A DNA stretch of 64,000 bases from contig JAUIHS010000013.1 of the NCBI GenBank assembly GCA_030432255.1, positions 1-64,000 on the forward strand, given 5' to 3'. Shown here one piece after another: positions 35,060 through 43,261 of this stretch. The notes below the pieces were generated by a model. It was not told the origin of the DNA, ran no database searches, and saw only the letters and a program-made list of their open reading frames with translations. The translations under genes were made by a program, and so were the position numbers. This stretch comes from Phycisphaerae bacterium. GTDB taxonomy: Bacteria > Planctomycetota > Phycisphaerae > Phycisphaerales > UBA1924. The first letter of the stretch is position 1, and each line of letters starts with the position of its first letter.

Positions 35060-35395
35060 ATGCAACGTCCCGGCGCTGATCCTGACAACATGGCCATCAC
35101 CGACTTCCTGTGCGACTTCTGCCGCGGGGCGTGGGATGGGTCGTTCCCGATGGTGGAGGGTCACAAGGGCTCCCTGATCTGCGGCCAGTGCCTGTCGATG
35201 GCGTGGACGGAAGTTGAGTTGATGGGTCAGGATCTTGCACCGAAGGGGACGACGTGCACGATGTGCCTGGAGGAGCATGACCGCCGCGCCTGGGTGAGCC
35301 CGATGCATGATGAGGCGACGATCTGTCACCGCTGCATCAAGCAGAGCGCGGGTCGGTTGCACAAGGATCCGGATTGGGATTGGAGGAAGCCGTAG
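35060..35395 (+). CDS. Stand-alone protein with two tandem ClpX-type zinc-binding modules
   Basis: A 111-residue soluble protein made almost entirely of two four-cysteine modules. Module 1: C18, C21 (CDFC), 19 residues including PMVEG, C41, C44 (CGQC). Module 2: C66, C69 (CTMC), 19 residues, C89, C92 (CHRC). Spacing CxxC-x19-CxxC and the PMVEG loop are the same as in the ClpX of this window (C27, C30, x19, C50, C53). No AAA+ domain, no membrane helix. The ClpX zinc domain dimerises and docks adaptors, so a ClpX-binding or adaptor role is an inference. Start at ATG 35060 fits the TATACT box; ATG 35090 is the alternative. Its 3' end overlaps the opposite-strand gene at 35326-35685. Confidence 0.75.
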   Translation: MQRPGADPDNMAITDFLCDFCRGAWDGSFPMVEGHKGSLICGQCLSMAWTEVELMGQDLAPKGTTCTMCLEEHDRRAWVSPMHDEATICHRCIKQSAGRLHKDPDWDWRKP

Positions 35396-35685
35396 GTGGA
35401 GTAGGGGTTGGGGGTTGGGGGTTGGGGGTTGGGGGTTGGGGGTCGCCAGAAGTTTCGCCGTCGATATCGCACCCAAGCGTACAGGTAGGTGGGGACGAAG
35501 AAGACGAGGACCAAGACGCCGCCGAGGTCGTTGAAAATGCTCAGTCCGTTCATGACGTGGAGGATCGTGCTGTGGTCGATGTGCGGGAGTTCTGGGTAGC
35601 GGTTCTCCGTGCCAGCAAGGCTGGACAATACGGAGACGATCGCCATCAAGGCGGCGCAGGCGTACCAGATTGTCCGCAAGCTCAT
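35326..35685 (-). CDS. Small two-helix membrane protein with repeat-extended C-terminus
   Basis: A 119-residue protein. The first 80 residues look genuine: a helix (IWYACAALMAIVSVLSSLAG), a polar loop, a second helix (LGGVLVLVFFVPTYLYAWV) and a basic stop, RYRRRNFW. After that the reading frame passes through the GGGGGTT tandem array and yields PTPNPQ repeats, then 26 residues antisense to the neighbouring zinc-module gene. The original stop was probably lost when the array expanded. No known family. Divergent from the gene at 35744 with 58 bases between. Confidence 0.45.
   Translation of the reverse strand: MSLRTIWYACAALMAIVSVLSSLAGTENRYPELPHIDHSTILHVMNGLSIFNDLGGVLVLVFFVPTYLYAWVRYRRRNFWRPPTPNPQPPTPNPYSTYGFLQSQSGSLCNRPALCLMQR
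35402..35443 (+). repeat. GGGGGTT tandem array
   Basis: Five to six units of TTGGGGG in a row. Could form a G-quadruplex. It lies inside the C-terminal codons of the minus-strand gene at 35326-35685. Confidence 0.8.
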
Positions 35686-35743
35686 CGCAATGACGTCCCT
35701 TCATTTATCGATCTTACAGATCCAGACTACGATATCCAATAAG

Positions 35744-36382
35744 ATGAACCTACTTCGACTAGCAGCTGCCGCTCAATTGTGTTCAGTATGGCGAATGATA
35801 CTTGGATTGCTCGCAGGCTTGGCATTGTGCGCAGTATCAGTGTACGGCTCAGCCAACTCGCCATTCGGAGTACGTGGAGAACTTGAGGGTTTTGATAGCG
35901 AGCTGAAGGTCCACTTTACCTCCGAAGATTTATTCACTGTACGGTACTATCGATTGCTTGGGGTTGTTGGCGACATCCCTCCGGCGCTTGAGTCCATCGA
36001 GCACCAATTACCTCGGTGGCTGGCTCGCGAATATGACCGGGCGAGCAATGGCATATCCGATGTGAAAGTCTTTGAGGCATACTGTGCTGGCTGGCCTGTG
36101 ATTCTGGCCACGGACTATGCCGTGTACTATCAAAACAGTGAACTTAGTAGAGGTTTCTCCGAGTACTTTGCTTTCGGAAGATTCTGGAAGACCCCTAGGA
36201 ATCTACGTTGGCTTCCCTTGATGATACTCACGCTCGTCCCGACCATACTCTGCATAGCATTGCGATGGATGGTCTACTTCCATCGGGCAAGAAACCTGAG
36301 ATGTGTCACATGTGCGTACTCAATGCTCGGGGTCACTCGTTGCCCAGAGTGCGGATGGAATTCAGATCAGAGTTCTCAGTGA
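35744..36382 (+). CDS. Membrane protein with C-terminal zinc ribbon, lower GC than its neighbours
   Basis: A 212-residue protein with an N-terminal helix (MILGLLAGLALCAVSVYGSA), a periplasmic region of about 130 residues with many Tyr and Phe, a second helix (WLPLMILTLVPTILCIALRW), and a cytosolic ribbon CVTCAYSMLGVTRCPECGW. This is the same helix-plus-ribbon plan as four other proteins here, but the gene is visibly AT-richer (about half GC, with codons such as TTA, AGA and ATA that neighbours avoid). That suggests recent acquisition or relaxed selection. Start at ATG 35744; the upstream DNA is also AT-rich. Confidence 0.65.
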   Translation: MNLLRLAAAAQLCSVWRMILGLLAGLALCAVSVYGSANSPFGVRGELEGFDSELKVHFTSEDLFTVRYYRLLGVVGDIPPALESIEHQLPRWLAREYDRASNGISDVKVFEAYCAGWPVILATDYAVYYQNSELSRGFSEYFAFGRFWKTPRNLRWLPLMILTLVPTILCIALRWMVYFHRARNLRCVTCAYSMLGVTRCPECGWNSDQSSQ

Positions 36383-36537
36383 TCTCGCCAAATCATGCAC
36401 GCATGCACTACATTTTGGGTTGGTTGGGTGAGCTTGTAGCTTGGAGGTTGTGGCTTGTGGCGTGAGTTCTCCCGGGCTCAGTTGGGCTTCATGCTGGTCC
36501 GCGTTTGATGTCGAGGGGTGATGTTGGTGTTTGCGCT

Positions 36538-36568
36538 GTTCTCGCACTGCTCACAGAGCAGTGGCACC
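36538..36568 (-). repeat. Dispersed hairpin repeat, type A
   Basis: On the minus strand: GGTGC, stem CACTGCTC, loop TGT, stem GAGCAGTG, then CGAGAAC. It is surrounded by GTAGCTTGGAGG and CCACCAGC word repeats (36430-36460, 36578-36598). Confidence 0.75.
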
Positions 36569-36596
36569 GATCTGAATACCAGCCACCAGCCACCAG

Positions 36597-37844
36597 CTAT
36601 CGCTCGACTCTTCGATACAGGGTGTCGCGTTCGACTGGTGTGAAGCCGGCCTCGCGGATGGCGCGCTGGAGGTCGAGGACGGTGCATTCCTGGTGCGTGT
36701 CTGCCACGTCGACCTTGGTGATGTCGTACCACACGACGGTGCCGTCGATGTCGTCGGCGCCGCTTTGCAGCATGAGTTGGGCCATCTTCAGGGTCTGCAT
36801 GATCCAGAAGGCTTTGACGTGGGGGAAGTTGTCCAGCATCAGGCGGGCGACCGCGAGTGTGCGGAGGTTTTCGAGGCCGGTGGGGCCGGGGAGGTTCTCG
36901 AGGTCGGAGCCGTCCGGGATGAAGGGGAGCGGGATGATGGTCTGGAAGTAGCCGCCCTGGCCGGGGCCGTCGCCGCACATGTCCGGCGTGGGCAGTTCGA
37001 CGCCCGCGCGGGTCAGCGTGATGGCGCCGCTCGCATCCGCCTCGTAGCCGATGCGTGCCAGGGCCGTGTCCTGCGCCGTGCGCAGCATGTCCATGTGCAC
37101 GAGGCGCTCGCGGCGTTCCTCGATGTGCCCGTAGAGGATCGTCGCGTTGGTGTTCAGACCCAGTTCGTGGGCGACGCGATGGACGTCCAGCCAGACATCC
37201 GAGCGGATCTTGCCCTTGAAGGCGTCGTCATGCACGCGGTCGTCGAACACTTCGGCGCCGCCGCCCGGCAGTGAGCCGAGGCCCGCGGCCTTCAACTGCT
37301 CCAGTACCCACCGGATGCCGGCGGTGCGGTCGTCGCGCTTGAACTGCTTTGCGATCTTTGCGAAGTGCACGATTTCGACGGCGGTGAAGGCCTTGATGTG
37401 CAGGCCCGGCGCTGCTTCGCGGATGGCACGGAGCATGTCCGTGTAATAGTCGAAGGGCAGGTAGGGGTTCAGGCCACCGACGATGTGCATCTCGGTGGCG
37501 CCGCTGGCGATCGCCTTGCGGGCTTCTTCGCGGATGTGATCGAGGTCGTGGGTGTAGGCGCCGGGGTCGTCCTTTTTGCGGTAGAACTCGCAGAATCGGC
37601 AGGAGAGGGCACAGACGTTCGAGTAGTTCATGTGCCGGTTGATGTTGTAGTAGACGATGTCGTCGTGGAGGCTTCGGCGCACGCGATCGGCGAGGGCGCA
37701 GACACCCCAGATATCGGACGTCTGGAAGAGGATCATGCCATCTTCGATGGAGAGGCGTTCTCCGGCGGTGACGCGATCGGCGATGCCGCGAAGGGCGGGG
37801 TCTGAGATCAGAAGTCCGGAATCGGTGGTCGCGGCGATGCTCAT
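36597..37844 (-). CDS. mqnE: Aminofutalosine synthase (radical SAM, menaquinone synthesis)
   Basis: A 415-residue radical SAM enzyme. The iron-sulfur site is CALSCRFC (CxxxCxxC) after the Asn-rich HMNYSNV lead-in, followed by HIVGGLNPYLPFDYYTDM, KAFTAVEIVHFAKI, SLPGGGAEVFDD and ATILYGHIEERRERLVHM. These segments are those of MqnE, which joins a chorismate-derived enolpyruvyl benzoate to SAM to give aminofutalosine; the related MqnC is the main alternative. The ATG at 37844 is chosen because upstream codons look non-coding. Other mqn genes are not in the window. Divergent from the coiled-coil gene. Confidence 0.88.
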   Translation of the reverse strand: MSIAATTDSGLLISDPALRGIADRVTAGERLSIEDGMILFQTSDIWGVCALADRVRRSLHDDIVYYNINRHMNYSNVCALSCRFCEFYRKKDDPGAYTHDLDHIREEARKAIASGATEMHIVGGLNPYLPFDYYTDMLRAIREAAPGLHIKAFTAVEIVHFAKIAKQFKRDDRTAGIRWVLEQLKAAGLGSLPGGGAEVFDDRVHDDAFKGKIRSDVWLDVHRVAHELGLNTNATILYGHIEERRERLVHMDMLRTAQDTALARIGYEADASGAITLTRAGVELPTPDMCGDGPGQGGYFQTIIPLPFIPDGSDLENLPGPTGLENLRTLAVARLMLDNFPHVKAFWIMQTLKMAQLMLQSGADDIDGTVVWYDITKVDVADTHQECTVLDLQRAIREAGFTPVERDTLYRRVER

Positions 37845-38030
37845 GGGGGTTTCCAGTGCAGTTTTCAAAAGAACCTGAAACTCCTGAAAGATTCTATCAC
37901 GTTGCCGGCACACTGTCTGCGCGCTCTTCGAGGTTCAGCCGGGCTCCTGGCGCGTCGATAACTGAGAGGTCCGGGCGGCACTCCGGTGTTCGCGGTGCGC
38001 CCCGTTCCTTTCGTCTGCGCAGGATCAGCC

Positions 38031-40559
38031 ATGATGGATTCCACACAGGATACGACACGGAACCCGACGCCCGCTACTCCCCAGGAGCAGGACGCCCGGT
38101 CCCCTGATCTGTCATCGCTCATTCACGACATCGAGTCTCATCTCGGACGTGCGCAGCAACTGGCCGCGCAGCATCAGCACGAGATGGAGCAGGTTGCGAA
38201 GCGTGAGGCGAACCTCCTGGAGCGTGAGAAGGAGGCACAGGTTCGCATTGCGGATCAGGAGCGCATTCTCGCGGAGCGTGACCAGCAGATGCAGGAGGAG
38301 CGCAAGACCTTCCAGGAGCGCTCGGACAAGCTCACGAAGGCATGTGAACTTCTGAAGAGCGAGGCCGACCAGGCGCGTGAACTGGCGGAGACGCTGCGCA
38401 GTGAACTCGAAGGTCGCCCGACCACCGAGGCGTTCAAGCAGGCTCAGCAGGACCTCGATACGGCGTTGGAGCATGCCTCCGAGTATGAGGCTCAGGTTCG
38501 CACCCTCGAAGAGCAGTCGAGTCAGCTTCGTGCCGAGATCAAGCAGCGCCCGACCGTGGAAGCGCTCGAGCAGGCGCACCAGGAACTCCTCGAAGCCCGC
38601 AAGCAGGCCAAGGCCCTCGAAGCGAAGCTCAAGGATCACGAGAATGCTGTTGATGAGTTGAAGAACGAGCTGGCGCAGCGCCCCACGCAGGAGATCCTCG
38701 ACGACTCGGTGCGTGAACTCGCCGCGGCGCGCAAGTACTCCAACAGTCTCGAAGCTCGTATCCGCGAGGATGAAGATCGCATCAGTCGGATGCAGTCGGA
38801 CCTCAACAACCGCCCCACTGCCGAGGAGCACGCCGAGGCCACCAAGCAACTGGAACTGACGCGCCGGCGTGCCGAGCAGCTTGAGTCACGTATCGAAGAA
38901 CAGCAGGAGCGCATTCGTGCACTTCAGGGCGAACTCGATGCTCACCCCGGCATGGAGACACTCGCGCAGGCACAGACCGACCTCAACTCGGCGCGTGACC
39001 AACTCGGTGCTGCGCAGACGGCGCAGGCTGAACTCGAAGCGCGGATCGACGAGTTGCAGGCGGAGCTGGCAGAACGACCGACCACGGATGAGATCACGAA
39101 GGCTCGTGACGATGTGGATGCTGCGATGGAACAGGCGTCGCAGTACGAAGCGCAGGTGCGGCAGCTTGAGGAGCAGGCACAGCACAATGCGAATCACATC
39201 AAGGCTCTCGAAGCCCGCCTTGAGGATCAGGCCGATACGACTGAGGTCGACACGCTGAACAACGCATACCAGAGTGCCCAGACCCGCATCAGCGAACTCG
39301 AAGCACGGCTGGAGACCGCGGCCGCGAGCGCCCCTGACCCGAGGCTGGAGGCAGTGCAGGCGCAGAAGCTCGCGGAGGCTGAAGCAGCTCTCGACACCCT
39401 GCGGCTGGAGCTTGAAGCGCGTCCGAGCCCTGATGATGTGGACCGGATCCGTCAGGAGCGTGACGATCTTGCTGAGCAGCTTGAGTCCGCGCATCAGACG
39501 GATGGGCCTGGATCGGCGCCGGCTGCCGAGATCACGAAGCTCGAGAAGGAGATCGCGAAGCGGGACCTCGCGGTCACGGCGCTGCACGAGAAGCTGCGCC
39601 AGTTGCAGCAGGCGGCCCAGTCGGACGCCCAGTCGCCCGCGAGCAGCGCTGCGGCCGATCCCGAGGCGGAGTCGCGTGCTGTGCTGCGTCGAGACCGGCT
39701 GCGTCGTGCCCGTCAACTGATTCGCGAACGGGAGCATGACAGCCGGAACGTCTCTGCGCAGATTGATGAGAAGCGGCGTCAGCTCAACGAGTACGAGACG
39801 ACACTCACCGGGCTGCAGCGACGCCTGGAAGCTCAGCAGCAGCAGATCGCGTCCGCTTCGACACAGCAGGCGACGACGAAGAGTCGTGGTCGAGCGTCGA
39901 AGAACGCCGGGAGCGTCCTGCTGGCGCTCGTGACCTGCATGGCCATCATGGCCGGCGCCGGCTGGGCGGCGGCCTCACGCGTTGCGGTACCCACCTATGC
40001 GGTGCAGGCGACGCTGGGCATGGAGGGGCGCGAGGACGCCTCATCTGACGAGTTGGCAAGCTGGCAGGAGTTCCACGAAGCGGTCTTCACCGATCCCCAG
40101 TTCCTCGAGGACACGGCGGAGCGCATGAAACGGCGCGGCTTCCGCTCCCTCATGAATCCTGCAGATGTGCGTCGCTTCATCGAGGACTCCGCTGACATCA
40201 CGTTTGCGCAGGAAGGCGAAGTCTCTCTGACTGTGCGTGCTGAAGGGCTGGCGCGTTCGCAGCGTCTGATGGAGACATTCACGACGTCGTACATCGCGTG
40301 GTCCAACAGCACACGTGACCTGCGCCTCGACAATGCCGCCCTGGGTATCGTGAGTCCCATCAGCACGGACGGCGACCCCGTCGACGATCCGCGGCTGATG
40401 TACTTCGGCGCCATCTTCGGCGGCCTCGCGACCCTGACCCTGCTGGTCTTCCTGATGCTTCAGAGTCACTTCATGAAGCGCATCAAGCGTCTCGAAGCGA
40501 TCGAGCAGGACGCGAAGAATGCCGAGCGCATATGGATGGATGCGACGAGGGGAGGGTGA
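38031..40559 (+). CDS. Large coiled-coil membrane protein with six 44-residue repeats and a Wzz-like end
   Basis: An 842-residue protein. Residues about 30-600 are Glu-, Gln- and Arg-rich coiled coil. From residue 129 to 392 it has six consecutive 44-residue repeats, most starting RPTxE (RPTTEAFKQA, RPTVEALEQA, RPTQEILDDS, RPTAEEHAEA, HPGMETLAQA, RPTTDEITKA). A membrane helix at about 625-647 (VLLALVTCMAIMAGAGWAAA), a 140-residue external domain and a second helix at about 789-811 (GAIFGGLATLTLLVFLMLQ) follow, the plan of Wzz-type chain-length regulators and related tethers. Start at ATG 38031 with AGGA 6 bases before. I know no named family with this repeat. Divergent from mqnE. Confidence 0.7.
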   Translation: MMDSTQDTTRNPTPATPQEQDARSPDLSSLIHDIESHLGRAQQLAAQHQHEMEQVAKREANLLEREKEAQVRIADQERILAERDQQMQEERKTFQERSDKLTKACELLKSEADQARELAETLRSELEGRPTTEAFKQAQQDLDTALEHASEYEAQVRTLEEQSSQLRAEIKQRPTVEALEQAHQELLEARKQAKALEAKLKDHENAVDELKNELAQRPTQEILDDSVRELAAARKYSNSLEARIREDEDRISRMQSDLNNRPTAEEHAEATKQLELTRRRAEQLESRIEEQQERIRALQGELDAHPGMETLAQAQTDLNSARDQLGAAQTAQAELEARIDELQAELAERPTTDEITKARDDVDAAMEQASQYEAQVRQLEEQAQHNANHIKALEARLEDQADTTEVDTLNNAYQSAQTRISELEARLETAAASAPDPRLEAVQAQKLAEAEAALDTLRLELEARPSPDDVDRIRQERDDLAEQLESAHQTDGPGSAPAAEITKLEKEIAKRDLAVTALHEKLRQLQQAAQSDAQSPASSAAADPEAESRAVLRRDRLRRARQLIREREHDSRNVSAQIDEKRRQLNEYETTLTGLQRRLEAQQQQIASASTQQATTKSRGRASKNAGSVLLALVTCMAIMAGAGWAAASRVAVPTYAVQATLGMEGREDASSDELASWQEFHEAVFTDPQFLEDTAERMKRRGFRSLMNPADVRRFIEDSADITFAQEGEVSLTVRAEGLARSQRLMETFTTSYIAWSNSTRDLRLDNAALGIVSPISTDGDPVDDPRLMYFGAIFGGLATLTLLVFLMLQSHFMKRIKRLEAIEQDAKNAERIWMDATRGG

Positions 40560-40586
40560 GGGGTTGGGTTGGAGCTTGTAGGTTTT

Positions 40587-40631
40587 AGCTTCTGGCTTCT
40601 GGCTTCTGGCTTCTGGCTTCTGGCTTCTAGC
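40587..40631 (+). repeat. GCTTCTGG tandem word repeat
   Basis: Seven units of CTTCTGG/CTTCTAG running right up to the stop codon of the ABC exporter gene on the minus strand. Confidence 0.75.
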
Positions 40632-42481
40632 TACCCGCTCACCCCTGCGCTCAGGCGTACGAATTCCTCGTAGAGTTCTGCGTAGCGACCGGATGCCTTC
40701 ATGAGATCTTCATGGGGTCCGCGTTCGATGATCTGGCCGTGGTCCAGCAGCAGGATCTGGTCGGCGCGGCGGATGGTTGACAGTCGGTGGGCCACCACGA
40801 TGCAGGTGCGGCCCGTGACCAGGCGTTCGAGGGCCATCTGGATGCGGTGCTCGGTGAAGGTGTCGACGGCGCTGGTTGCTTCGTCCAGCATCAGGATGCG
40901 CGGGTTGGCCAGCATGGCGCGAGCGAAACACACCAGTTGGCGCTGGCCCGCCGAAAGTCCGCCGCCGCGCTCGCCCACTGGTGTGTCGAGACCTCGAGGC
41001 AGGCCATTCAGGACGTCGAGGCAATCCAGCCGCGAGCATGCTTCCTCGACCTCGGCGTCGGTGGCATCGGGCTTTCCGAAGCGGATGTTGTCGCGAACTG
41101 TGCCGTCGAATAGGAAGTTGTCCTGCAGCACGAGTCCCGTCTGATGATGCAGTGACTCGAGGGTGATCGACTCGATGGGATGACCATCCACGAGGATGCG
41201 GCCGGACTGATGCGCGTAGAAGCGGCAGATCAGGCTGACGATGCTCGTCTTGCCGGCGCCGGTGTGACCCACCAGCGCAATTGTCCGGCCCGGGTCCGCC
41301 GCGAACGAGATTCCCCGCAGCACGGGTGTCTCCGCGTTGTACCCGAAGTGGACGTCCTCGAAGAGGATGTGAGCGCCGGCGTCCAGCCGCGGCAGTTCTT
41401 CTGCATCCGGCGCATCGCGGATGGTGGGTTCGGTATCGAGCAGTTCGAGGATGCGTTCCCCGCCGGCCATGGCCTGGAGCGTGGTGTTGTAGAGTTCGGC
41501 GAGGATGATGATGGACATGAAGAAGCCGCCGGTGGCGAGCAGGAATCCGATGAGGTCCGCCACCTGCATGGCGCCGATGCTGATGCGGTAGCTGCCGACG
41601 ATGAGGATGACTGCTGCGACGATCTGACTGCTCACATCGAAGAGCGGAATGTACAGGCCGTGCACGCGTGCGGCTCTCATGTTGTTGGCGCGATGGCGAA
41701 GGCAGAGGTCGCGGAAGAGTTCCGTGTTGGTGCGTTCCCGTGCGAATGCCTGCGTCACCCGGATCCCGCTGACGGTCTCGGCGATGTTGGCCGTGAGTCG
41801 GCTGAAGGATTCCTGCACAGTGCGGTAGGCGTGCCCCATGCGCCTGCGGAAGATGTTGTTGAGGAAGTAGAGCACGGGCGCCAGCGCGAGCAGGATGAGC
41901 GCCAGCAACCAGTCGTAGACGAGCATGATCCCGAAGAGGAAGACCATCATCAGGCCATGAATCAGCGTGCGTGGAATGACCTGCGCCACGGCGACCCGCA
42001 CGGCGTTCACATCGCTGGTGGAGCGTGACAGGATGCGGCCGAGCTTCGTCCGGTCGAAGTAGCTCATATCGAGCGTCTGGACGTGCGCGAAGATGTCGTG
42101 ACGCATGTCGAAGAGCACGTGCTCGCCGAGACGATGCACGGTCACGATCCGGACGCCCATGATGATGTGGTAGGCGAGGGCGATGAGCGCCGTCAGTATC
42201 GCTCCGATGATCAGTCCGGTGACCGGTTGCAGTCCTGTCATCCCGGTCCATTGCTCCGGCACTTCGATCGTCCAGCGGATCGTTTCCGTGAGCACGATGG
42301 GTGTGGCGGAATTGAGCAGTGCGATGAGGACCGCGTAGATGATGATCCACACCTGGAGCCGCGGGTACCGCCACATGTACTTGAGCAGTCGGCGGCACAC
42401 CTCCCACCGAATCGCGCCGTACTTCTTACCGGCCTGTTCGATGGGCGTGGGGGCGACAACAAGATGCGGGGCACGCGGCAT
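40631..42481 (-). CDS. ABC transporter, fused membrane and ATPase domains (MsbA-like exporter)
   Basis: A 616-residue half-transporter. Six helices form the type IV exporter domain (WIIIYAVLIALLNSATPIV, DWLLALILLALAPVLYFL, SRSTSDVNAVRVAVAQV). The ATPase has Walker A GHTGAGKTS, Q-loop region LVLQDNFLFDG, signature LSAGQRQL, Walker B RILMLDEATSAVD and switch His in VVAHRLST. Such proteins export lipids, drugs or peptides as dimers. The ATG at 42481 is placed by the TATCCT box 6 bases upstream; a longer in-frame reading to 42562 is translated word-repeat DNA. The stop lies in a GCTTCTGG repeat. Confidence 0.93.
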   Translation of the reverse strand: MPRAPHLVVAPTPIEQAGKKYGAIRWEVCRRLLKYMWRYPRLQVWIIIYAVLIALLNSATPIVLTETIRWTIEVPEQWTGMTGLQPVTGLIIGAILTALIALAYHIIMGVRIVTVHRLGEHVLFDMRHDIFAHVQTLDMSYFDRTKLGRILSRSTSDVNAVRVAVAQVIPRTLIHGLMMVFLFGIMLVYDWLLALILLALAPVLYFLNNIFRRRMGHAYRTVQESFSRLTANIAETVSGIRVTQAFARERTNTELFRDLCLRHRANNMRAARVHGLYIPLFDVSSQIVAAVILIVGSYRISIGAMQVADLIGFLLATGGFFMSIIILAELYNTTLQAMAGGERILELLDTEPTIRDAPDAEELPRLDAGAHILFEDVHFGYNAETPVLRGISFAADPGRTIALVGHTGAGKTSIVSLICRFYAHQSGRILVDGHPIESITLESLHHQTGLVLQDNFLFDGTVRDNIRFGKPDATDAEVEEACSRLDCLDVLNGLPRGLDTPVGERGGGLSAGQRQLVCFARAMLANPRILMLDEATSAVDTFTEHRIQMALERLVTGRTCIVVAHRLSTIRRADQILLLDHGQIIERGPHEDLMKASGRYAELYEEFVRLSAGVSG

Positions 42482-42487
42482 GAAGGC

Positions 42488-42493
42488 AGGATA
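42488..42493 (-). promoter_or_regulatory. Putative -10 box TATCCT, 6 bases before the start at 42481
   Basis: TATCCT on the minus strand, spacer GCCTTC, then ATG. No Shine-Dalgarno. Confidence 0.5.
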
Positions 42494-42561
42494 CAGGACG
42501 TCGGCATTCGGCACTTGGCATTGAGGCATCTGGGGGGCATCGGGCGTCGGGATGCCGTCCA

Positions 42562-42628
42562 ACTCAAGGCCTCAAGGCCTCAAGGCCTCAATGCCTCAAT
42601 GCCGAGTGCCTCAATGCCGAGTGCCGAC
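42562..42628 (+). repeat. CTCAAGGC / CTCAATGC tandem word repeat
   Basis: Units of CTCAAGGC, then CTCAATGC, then CTCAATGCCGAGTGC. The array merges into the 3' end of the lipoprotein gene at 42633. Confidence 0.75.
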
Positions 42629-42632
42629 TCGA

Positions 42633-43214
42633 CTACCTTCCCCCCACCAACCGCTCGTACACCTCGTCTGCGGGGGGCATCAGCGCGGGGCGCTGATCGA
42701 GCCAGCGAATCGCCTCTGAGCGTCGTCCAAGGTTGGCCAGTGTCACTGCGATCAGGGCGTCGTGGTCCGCGTACTTGCGCCAGTAGGACTCGCGCTGCCA
42801 TCGCTTCGGACCCGCGAGCAGCAGCGACTCCGCGCGCTCGTATTCGCCGGACAGCGCCGCTACTTCACCCGCCCGGTATGCGAGACGGCCCACCGTCCAC
42901 CATGCAAACTCGCGCGCATTGCCCTTCGGAAGCGTCGACTCCACCTGGCGACCCGCTTCCAGAATGGCCGCCGCGAAATCCACCGCGTTCGCGTCACCGA
43001 GGTCCAGCAATTCATGCGCACGGTCCTTCGCGTCCCAGAAATCGACGTCACCGGATTGCATCGCCGCGGCGAGAGTCGTCGCCGTTGCATCGACACCGTC
43101 CGATGCGACCATCGCGACGGCGTCACCCAGCGGATCCGACTTCCCGGCGAAGGGTGGTCGGCATGCAGCGAGGGCAAGGGTCATTGTCATCGCGATGAGC
43201 AGTACAGGTCGCAT
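42633..43214 (-). CDS. Lipoprotein with TPR-like helical repeats
   Basis: A 193-residue lipoprotein: the signal peptide PVLLIAMTMTLALAAC carries lipobox LAAC. The mature part is all-helical with Ala/Leu repeats (DANAVDFAAAILEAGRQVES, GEVAALSGEYERAESLLLAG, AVTLANLGRRSEAIRWLDQR), typical of tetratricopeptide-like folds. Start at ATG 43214, just ahead of the signal peptide; a CATCCT box lies 6 bases upstream. Downstream of the SDR gene on the same strand (47 bases). Binding partner unknown. Confidence 0.7.
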   Translation of the reverse strand: MRPVLLIAMTMTLALAACRPPFAGKSDPLGDAVAMVASDGVDATATTLAAAMQSGDVDFWDAKDRAHELLDLGDANAVDFAAAILEAGRQVESTLPKGNAREFAWWTVGRLAYRAGEVAALSGEYERAESLLLAGPKRWQRESYWRKYADHDALIAVTLANLGRRSEAIRWLDQRPALMPPADEVYERLVGGR

Positions 43215-43261
43215 ACAGGAAGGATGCCGCCGTCGAGCACTCCAGTGGCGGGGTGTCCCGG

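Noticed and set aside
35402..35443. Telomere-like sequence
   Set aside because: GGGGGTT resembles ciliate telomeres by chance; it is a short internal array in a bacterial chromosome among other word repeats.
42482..42562. N-terminal extension of the ABC exporter
   Set aside because: It translates word-repeat DNA and passes through the TATCCT box that sits 6 bases before ATG 42481.
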